Source: Corynebacterium propinquum DSM 44285 (GTDB lineage Bacteria > Actinomycetota > Actinomycetes > Mycobacteriales > Mycobacteriaceae). Taken from it: DNA of 64,000 nt. Every line of letters starts with the position of its first letter. Position 1 is the first letter of the stretch. Position numbers and translations under genes: made by a program. The notes under the pieces are model-generated. The model made no database searches. It was not told the DNA's origin and saw nothing but the letters and a program-made list of their open reading frames with translations. The stretch lies in the NCBI RefSeq assembly GCF_000375525.1, contig NZ_AQXC01000005.1, positions 114,219-178,218 of the forward strand. The letters are read 5' to 3'. Positions 58,478 through 64,000 of the stretch are shown here, one piece after another.

Positions 58478-61096
58478 ATGAGTGACGATAACCAAGGCGG
58501 TTTGTTAGATCGCATTGAGCCGATAGATATCTCCGCGGAGATGGAGTCGAGTTATATCGACTACGCCATGTCCGTGATCGTGGGCCGTGCGTTGCCAGAC
58601 GTGCGTGACGGGCTGAAACCCGTGCACCGGCGCGTGCTGTACGCGATGTACGACAACGGCTACCGGCCAGAGCGCAGTTACGTGAAATCCTCGAAGCCAG
58701 TCTCGGACACCATGGGTGACTACCACCCGCACGGTGACAGCGCTATTTACGACACGTTGGTGCGCATGGCCCAGCCGTGGTCGATGCGTTACCCGCTTGT
58801 CGACGGCCAAGGTAACTTCGGTTCGCCGGGTAATGACGGCCCGGCGGCGATGCGTTATACCGAATCGAAACTGATGCCGCTGGCGATGGAAATGACCCGG
58901 GATATTCGGGAAAATACCGTCGATTATCAGCCGAATTACGACGGTAAAACCACCGAGCCGACGGTGCTGCCGGCGCGTGTGCCGAACCTGCTGATGAACG
59001 GTTCCGGCGGTATCGCCGTCGGTATGGCCACCAATATTCCGCCGCACAACCTTAACGAGTTGGCGGAAGCGATTTATTGGTTGCTGGATAACCCGGATGC
59101 CGGCGAGGAAGAAACCCTGGAAGCCTGCATGGAACGCGTCTCCGGGCCGGATTTCCCGACCGGCGGCACGATCGTGGGCACCAGCGGCATCAAGGATGCC
59201 TATACCACCGGCCGTGGTTCCATCCGTATGCGCGGTGTCTCCAGCATTGAAGAAAACGGTAGCCGCCAGACCATCGTCATCACGGAGTTGCCGTACCAGG
59301 TCAACCCGGACACCATGGTGGCTAATATCGCCGAGCAGGTCGCCAACGGCAAGCTCGCCGGAATTTCGAATATTGACGATGAGTCTTCTGACCGCGTCGG
59401 CATGCGCATCGTGGTCACTCTGAAGCGTGATGCCGTCGCACGCGTGGTGCTGAACAACCTGTACAAGCACTCGCAGCTGCAGACCTCGTTTGGCGCCAAC
59501 ATGCTCTCGATCGTCGACGGTGTACCGCGCACGCTGCGTCTGGATCAGATGCTGCGCTACTACGTCACCCACCAGATTGAGGTTATTGTTCGGCGTACGC
59601 AATACCGCCTGGCGGAAGCCGAAAAACGTGCGCACATTTTGCGTGGCCTGGTCAAAGCCCTGAACATGCTCGATGAGGTCATTGCGTTGATCCGCCGCAG
59701 CCGTTCGGTAGAAGCCTCTCGTGAGGGCTTGAAGGATCTGCTGGGCGTCGACGACGAGCAAGCCGAGGCCATTCTGGCGATGCAGCTGCGCCGCCTGGCT
59801 GCCTTGGAACGCCAGAAGATCATCGACGAATTGGAAGAAATCCAGACTGTTATCGATGACCTAAAAGACATCCTGGATCGCGAGGAGCGGCAGCGTGAGA
59901 TCGTCGCGACTGAGCTGAAGGAAATCGTCGACAAGCATGGCGACGAGCGTCGTACGGAGATCGTGGCCGCGCACGGTGAGGTTTCTGATGAAGATCTGAT
60001 CGTCCGCGAAAACGTGGTTGTGACTATCACTGCCACCGGTTATGCCAAGCGCACGAAGGTCGATACCTACAAGTCGCAAAAGCGCGGCGGCAAGGGCGTG
60101 CGTGGTGCGGAGTTGAAGCAGGACGACGTCGTCAAGAACTTCTTTGTGTGTTCGACGCACGACTGGATTTTGTTCTTCACCAACTTTGGTCGCGTTTACC
60201 GCCTCAAGGCTTACGAGCTGCCGGAGGCCGGCCGTACCGCGCGGGGCCAGCACGTGGCGAACTTGCTGGAGTTCCAGCCGGAGGAGCGCATTGCTCAGGT
60301 GATCCAGCTGCAGTCCTACACCGATGCGCCGTACCTGGTGCTGGCTACCAAGCAGGGTCGGGTGAAGAAGTCGCACTTGACGGATTATGAGTCGGCACGT
60401 TCGGCTGGCCTGATCGCTATCAACCTCAATGAGGGGGATGCGCTGATTGGTGCCTGCCTCGCCGGTGACGACGATGATCTGTTGCTGACTTCCGAGCAGG
60501 GCCAGTCCATCCGATTTACCGCCAACGATGATCAGCTGCGCCCGATGGGTCGTGCGACCGCCGGTGTGAAGGGCATGCGCTTTAAGGGCGATGACCAGCT
60601 GCTGGCGATGTCCGTGGTGCACGATGGCGAGTACCTGTTGGTGGCTACCAGCGGCGGTTACGGCAAGCGCACCGCGATTGAGGAATACAGCACCCAGGGC
60701 CGTGGTGGCATGGGCGTGATGACGTTCAAGTACACCCCGAAGCGCGGCAAACTGATTGGCGCGATTGCCGTGAATGAGGATGACGAGATCTTCGCTATCA
60801 CCTCTGCCGGTGGGGTCGTGCGTACTGAGGCCGGGCAGATTCGTCCGTCTTCGCGCGCCACGATGGGTGTGCGGCTGGTGAATCTTGCCGACGACGTCGA
60901 GCTGTTGGCTATCGACAAGAACGTCGAGAGTGAAGGCGTGGAAGAAGCCCAGGCTGTTGCCAAGGGCGAGAAGACCATCGACGAAGTCCAAGAAGCCCAA
61001 GTCCAGGAAGCTCAGGTTCAGGAAGCGAACGGCCAGGACGCTCAGTCGAAGGCTGAAGACGCGAAGGCTGACCAGGTAAAGGCTGAAGAGGAGTAA
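58478..61096 (+). CDS. gyrA: DNA gyrase subunit A
   Basis: This 872-residue subunit has the catalytic Tyr127 (AAMRYTESK) and the GyrA box QKRGGKG. Quinolone-determining positions retain Ser88 and Asp92 ([10 protein letters not shown]), the usual susceptible residues. The C-terminal tail is a Glu/Gln/Ala repeat ([16 protein letters not shown]). TAGACT (58464-58469) ends 8 nt before ATG 58478, with GGGAGG too close for a normal ribosome-binding site, suggesting a leaderless mRNA. Confidence 0.97.
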   Translation: MSDDNQGGLLDRIEPIDISAEMESSYIDYAMSVIVGRALPDVRDGLKPVHRRVLYAMYDNGYRPERSYVKSSKPVSDTMGDYHPHGDSAIYDTLVRMAQPWSMRYPLVDGQGNFGSPGNDGPAAMRYTESKLMPLAMEMTRDIRENTVDYQPNYDGKTTEPTVLPARVPNLLMNGSGGIAVGMATNIPPHNLNELAEAIYWLLDNPDAGEEETLEACMERVSGPDFPTGGTIVGTSGIKDAYTTGRGSIRMRGVSSIEENGSRQTIVITELPYQVNPDTMVANIAEQVANGKLAGISNIDDESSDRVGMRIVVTLKRDAVARVVLNNLYKHSQLQTSFGANMLSIVDGVPRTLRLDQMLRYYVTHQIEVIVRRTQYRLAEAEKRAHILRGLVKALNMLDEVIALIRRSRSVEASREGLKDLLGVDDEQAEAILAMQLRRLAALERQKIIDELEEIQTVIDDLKDILDREERQREIVATELKEIVDKHGDERRTEIVAAHGEVSDEDLIVRENVVVTITATGYAKRTKVDTYKSQKRGGKGVRGAELKQDDVVKNFFVCSTHDWILFFTNFGRVYRLKAYELPEAGRTARGQHVANLLEFQPEERIAQVIQLQSYTDAPYLVLATKQGRVKKSHLTDYESARSAGLIAINLNEGDALIGACLAGDDDDLLLTSEQGQSIRFTANDDQLRPMGRATAGVKGMRFKGDDQLLAMSVVHDGEYLLVATSGGYGKRTAIEEYSTQGRGGMGVMTFKYTPKRGKLIGAIAVNEDDEIFAITSAGGVVRTEAGQIRPSSRATMGVRLVNLADDVELLAIDKNVESEGVEEAQAVAKGEKTIDEVQEAQVQEAQVQEANGQDAQSKAEDAKADQVKAEEE

Positions 61097-61104
61097 CAAG
61101 CACT

Positions 61105-61455
61105 ATGGGAAGAAACATCGCGATTACTCGAATCTCGCCGCTATCCGCCTTCCGGGTGGGCTTAGCGGTGTCTCTGGTGGGTCTGGTGGCCTGGCTGATT
61201 GCCGTGACGGTGGTGTACTTCGTGATGGATGCATTCGGCGTCTGGGAATACATCAACGGCTTCGTGGACGGCCTGGGGGCTGGCATGCTCATCGACTACG
61301 GCCTGGTGCTGTCTCTGTCGGCTCTGTTTGGCGCTGTGACGGCTATCTTGGCGACGATCCTGGCTCCGCTGTTCGCGATCATCTACAACGCTGTGGTGGC
61401 GTTGTTTGGCGGCATTCATGTGGATCTGCAACAGATCGTGGAAGTCGACGAATAA
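61105..61455 (+). CDS. DUF3566 transmembrane protein
   Basis: This 116-residue protein has two hydrophobic helices (residues about 18-42 and 68-98) and the family start ITRISPLSAFRVGL. It is the usual gene after gyrA in Actinobacteria (Rv0007 in mycobacteria, with a longer N-terminus). The function is unknown, and it is likely co-transcribed with gyrA (8 bp gap). Confidence 0.85.
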   Translation: MGRNIAITRISPLSAFRVGLAVSLVGLVAWLIAVTVVYFVMDAFGVWEYINGFVDGLGAGMLIDYGLVLSLSALFGAVTAILATILAPLFAIIYNAVVALFGGIHVDLQQIVEVDE

Positions 61456-61534
61456 ACTGCGAAAAACACCATCTGGCCTGGCGATTTGTGTGGATATAAG
61501 ATACGTATTAAAGTACATAATCGTTCCGCACACA

Positions 61535-61611
61535 GGGTCTATAGCTCAGTCGGTTAGAGCGCATCGCTGATAACGATGAGGTCGCAGGTTCGATTCCTGC
61601 TAGACCCACCA
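61535..61611 (+). tRNA. tRNA-Ile (GAT)
   Basis: The acceptor arm GGGTCTA pairs with TAGACCC, the anticodon GAT is at 61569-61571, the T-arm GGTTCGATTC is present and the CCA end is encoded. The promoter region 61456-61534 is AT-rich. Confidence 0.97.
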
Positions 61612-61622
61612 GGCGGAAACAT

Positions 61623-61695
61623 GGGGCATTAGCTCAATTGGTAGAGCATCTGCTTTGCAAGCAGAAGGTCAGGAGTTCGATTCTCCTATGCTCCA
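61623..61695 (+). tRNA. tRNA-Ala (TGC)
   Basis: The acceptor GGGGCAT pairs with ATGCTCC (one G-T pair), and the anticodon TGC is at 61656-61658. CCA is not encoded, so it needs the cca enzyme found at 30310-31770. It lies 11 bp after tRNA-Ile. Confidence 0.97.
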
Positions 61696-61707
61696 CAGCA
61701 TAGCCTG

Positions 61708-61734
61708 CATCCCCGATCTATCGGATCGGGGATG
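61708..61734 (+). terminator. Terminator after tRNA-Ala
   Basis: CATCCCCGAT pairs perfectly with ATCGGGGATG around a 7-nt loop and is followed by TTTTGCGTT. Confidence 0.8.
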
Positions 61735-61753
61735 TTTTGCGTTCCGGGTCTTC

Positions 61754-61775
61754 GGGTTAAGTAGCAAAAAATGGG
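61754..61775. repeat. Relic IS1249-type terminal repeat
   Basis: GGGTTAAGTAGCAAAAAATGGG resembles the terminal repeat of the adjacent intact element (GGGTTAAACG-C-CAAAAAGTG). It abuts that element and is the plausible left end of an older copy whose transposase tail is at 63398 onwards. Confidence 0.5.
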
Positions 61776-63165
61776 GGTTAAACGCCAAAAAGTGTGTTTT
61801 TACGGCGTGTCGCCAATTCCCTAGATCTGGCCTTTCCGGATACCGATTGAATGTGTGTATTCAACATCGATACCCTGGTCGTAGAAGGCTGGTCGTCCTG
61901 TTTGCTGGTCGGCTTTGTTGAGGTCTTCTGGGACAAGATCTGTGACTTTGGCGAGTTGATCTTGTCCGAAATTGCACTGCCTGGCGATCTCGAGTGGATC
62001 GTCAGGCAGTTGTGTTTTGAGATAAAGCCACCAATCGATCATGCGGCGTTGGTGTTCTAGCGTTAGTCCTCGGTGGGCGTTGGCTAAGCGTTTGACCTCG
62101 GCGTTGATTCCGCCTTCTAGGGTGTTGGTGGTGGATTTGAGTCTTTCGGGTTGCAGTGTTGTTTGTGGTGGGTCGAGGTAGGTAAACAGCACGTTGTGTT
62201 TATAGAGTTTCTCGAGTGATTTATAGGCTGTTCGGATGCGCTGGTGGGTGTAGGTTTTGGTGGTTTTCCTGGTTAGTGGGTCTGTAGTCCAGGTGGTTTC
62301 GTCGATCCAGTGCCCATAGATGGTGTGGAAGTGTTGTAGCTGGCTTATCCAGTGTGCTGCTTGGTCACCGTTGGTGATGCGGGTGAGGGTTTTGGATAGT
62401 TCGTATAGGGCTTTACCAGCAGGGGTTTTTGGTCGTCTGGTAGTTGCTGTGCGTAGGTTTCGTTGCACGTGGATTAAGCAGCGTTGAATGCGTGCTGTTG
62501 GCCAGGTGTTGTGTATTGCTTTTCTGGCTCCGGAGCCGCCGTCGGTGGTGACAATTAGTGGTGGGCAGATGCCTGTGAATAGTTGTTGGTAGGCGTGTGC
62601 GGTTTCGGTTTTGCACCAGTGCCAGGACAGTACGTGGTCGAGGCTTGTGGCGATTAGTAGGCAGTTGCCGGAGAGGTAGGTGCCGTCGATGAAGATTTGG
62701 TCGTAGATTCGTCCTGTGTGTGCTGCTGTTGGGTTGGGTGGGGTGATTAGCCAGTAGTTGCGGAATCGTCGTTGTAGTGTTCTGGTGCTGGTGTTTTTGC
62801 TGGTTGCGAGGTGTTTTAGTGTGTGGGTGGTGGTGAGGTAGTCCAGGAATGTGGTGAATGTGGCGGTGTGGGTGATGTCTGGGCGTTTTTTGGTTTCTGA
62901 GGCTCCGCAGGTTGTGCAGCGCCAGCGGGTGGTTCCGGCTGTGGTGGAGCCGTTTTTGTTCATTGTGCTTGTGCAGATGGGGCATCGTGGTCGGTTTGTT
63001 GGCATGGTTTTAGCCAACAGTGTGGTGCTAGCACAGTTGTGTGTTGGGGTGGGTATTTTCTGGTTTTTGGTGTGGAATATGCTTGTGGGGCTTATTATTT
63101 CGGGGTTTGTGCTGCTAGGGGTGTAGATATGCGGGGTTTGGCACACACTTTTTGTCGTTTAACCC
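61775..63165 (-). mobile_element. IS1249-type insertion sequence (IS256 family)
   Basis: The ends are 23-bp inverted repeats at 61775-61797 and 63143-63165 that differ at one base (GGGTTAAACG[C/A]CAAAAAGTG...). The element encloses one complete transposase gene on the minus strand. No target duplication could be matched at the two ends, probably because one or both flanks are themselves insertion-sequence remnants. Confidence 0.8.
61821..63005 (-). CDS. IS1249-type transposase
   Basis: This 394-residue transposase begins at ATG 63005 with a zinc-ribbon-like N-terminus (CPICTSTM...CTTCG). The DDE residues lie in DGTYL, VTTDGGSG and NTLEGGIN, the IS256-type arrangement. The protein is unusually Thr-rich. 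The frame continues upstream to 63146 without support. It appears intact, so the element may still move. Confidence 0.9.
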   Translation of the reverse strand: MPTNRPRCPICTSTMNKNGSTTAGTTRWRCTTCGASETKKRPDITHTATFTTFLDYLTTTHTLKHLATSKNTSTRTLQRRFRNYWLITPPNPTAAHTGRIYDQIFIDGTYLSGNCLLIATSLDHVLSWHWCKTETAHAYQQLFTGICPPLIVTTDGGSGARKAIHNTWPTARIQRCLIHVQRNLRTATTRRPKTPAGKALYELSKTLTRITNGDQAAHWISQLQHFHTIYGHWIDETTWTTDPLTRKTTKTYTHQRIRTAYKSLEKLYKHNVLFTYLDPPQTTLQPERLKSTTNTLEGGINAEVKRLANAHRGLTLEHQRRMIDWWLYLKTQLPDDPLEIARQCNFGQDQLAKVTDLVPEDLNKADQQTGRPAFYDQGIDVEYTHSIGIRKGQI

Positions 63166-63397
63166 AACGGCCCCCTCACAAGAACAAGCTGATCCATATC
63201 AGAAGCTGGGGTGATGTTGTCGAGGTAGAAATCGCGGCGTTTGAGTGGGTGTCATGGTGGAATGAGGAAAGGCTTCATCAAAGCTTGGGGTAGCGAACCC
63301 CGGTCGAGGTTGAAGACGCGTTGTGGGAACAAGATGGGTCCCGGGAAATAATGGAAAACAAGGTAAATGCCTAGGAACAAAACCCAGGACACTTCAA
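63166..63397 (+). pseudogene. IS3-family transposase (OrfB) 3-prime remnant with its terminal repeat
   Basis: From 63171 the reading frame gives KNKLIHIRSWGDVVEVEIAAF in split form and then EWVSWWNEERLHQSLG, the typical OrfB C-terminus. An in-frame TAG at 63291 replaces the conserved Tyr before RTPVEVE, and the frame ends at 63374. The last bases read TGAAGTGTCCTGGGTTT on the minus strand, a typical IS3 end. The left part is missing where the IS1249-type element begins. Confidence 0.75.
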
Positions 63398-64000
63398 TCC
63401 AACGCGCCACAGGCCTTCACCCCACCTCGCCGATGGGCAAAGCACTACAACGGCTTTCCTTTGAACTGCTCGCCGCTGACAATCTGGATAAAGCAGCTAA
63501 ATGGACAGTCAAACTACACCAATTCGGCACCGTATTTAGCTCCCAGCTCAAAGCCAGGACTTACGTCAAAGACGTGCCCTTCGAGCAGATTCCGAAATCC
63601 AAACGCGGCAACAAAAAATGGTGCTACACCCACGATGTTCACCGCGGAATCTACCTACAACTAAAGAAAATGAGCCAACAAGGACACCTCTTTGCCTACC
63701 TCACCCAAGCTAAAGAAGGCCAACGTTTAGAACGCACAACCAACAGCCTGGAAGGCGGGGTGAACTCGCAGATCAAGCAATTAATGCACGCCCACCGCGG
63801 ACTGCGCGACGAGCACCAACGCATCACCTGCGACTGGTGGCTGTACCTACACACGCAGCTGCCTGACGACCCTGTAGAGATCGCCAGGCAGCAAAACTGG
63901 GGCCAGAACGCACTCACCAAAGCACAAACCTTAGCCAGCCAGGAAACACAAGCTACCAGCGGCCATGAGGACGGCCGACCAGCAACCTACGACAGCGCCA
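63398..64000 (+). pseudogene. Second IS1249-type transposase, C-terminal part, runs off the window
   Basis: Frame 1 is open from 63367 (ATG 63433 inside) to the window end and encodes the C-terminal third of an IS1249-like transposase: GKALQRLSFELLA, then RTTNSLEGGVNSQIKQLMHAHRG in split form, then WWLYLHTQLPDDPVEIARQ. It is homologous to, but clearly diverged from, the intact transposase to the left. The N-terminal two thirds, including the first two DDE Asp residues, are absent, so it is non-functional. Confidence 0.75.

Noticed and set aside
58505..61099. Two long minus-strand frames (418 and 412 residues)
   Set aside because: Both are antisense to gyrA, with no ribosome-binding site and no family features.

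Overview
The window is a chromosomal-origin segment of a Corynebacterium-type actinobacterium (moderately GC-rich; species not determined). The order rpmH-rnpA-yidD-yidC-rsmG-parA-parB on one side of oriC and dnaA-dnaN-recF-dciA-gyrB-gyrA-DUF3566-tRNA-Ile-tRNA-Ala on the other is the actinobacterial origin layout. The MurJ-pseudokinase fusion, the sigM-trxB-trxA-cwlM block and IS1249-type transposases point to Corynebacterium.

Layout. (i) 1-9.4 kb, minus strand: an anchored-repeat metal ABC transporter locus. It has a substrate-binding protein with an inserted wall-repeat domain and three large secreted, membrane-anchored proteins built from the same repeat (GH[VIF]D and HxH motifs). Two of these genes have nearly identical promoters with an embedded imperfect palindrome. 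(ii) 9.4-12 kb: an ABC exporter (permease and ATPase). (iii) 12-19.1 kb: a YuiF/NhaC-like carrier, a decayed IS3-type relic next to an AT-rich small membrane-protein gene, then hutG (minus), hutH and hutI (plus) for histidine degradation. No hutU is present. (iv) 19.2-26.3 kb: complete trpEGD(CF)BA operon with a terminator. (v) 26.5-31.8 kb: DAACS symporter, SdpI-family protein, Rieske lipoprotein, an unknown small protein, AzlCD exporter and CCA-adding enzyme. (vi) 31.8-42.3 kb: NUDIX, DUF6049, MurJ, SigM, TrxB, TrxA and CwlM, all plus strand. (vii) 42.3-47.1 kb: the parB-to-rpmH operon on the minus strand. (viii) 47.1-50.4 kb: dnaA and oriC with many DnaA boxes. (ix) 50.4-61.5 kb: replication and topoisomerase genes, with pdxS and a truncated AlbA-type ATP-binding gene inserted between gyrB and gyrA. 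(x) 61.5-64 kb: two tRNAs followed by nested insertion sequences.

How it works together. ParA/ParB encoded here act on parS sites found at 19144, 23483 and 28852, plus a one-mismatch site at 33864, all left of oriC. MurJ, CwlM and DUF6049 belong to cell-wall precursor export and its control, and SigM with thioredoxins to redox stress. Several genes (hutG, trpE, SdpI, cca, NUDIX, gyrA) have a -10-like hexamer ending 6-8 nt before the start codon, which suggests leaderless mRNAs.

A feature not explained by annotation is a strongly over-represented 10-11-mer, (G)CTTGYCGACG. I counted 32 exact CTTGYCGACG copies on both strands across the window, mostly inside genes and in several reading frames.
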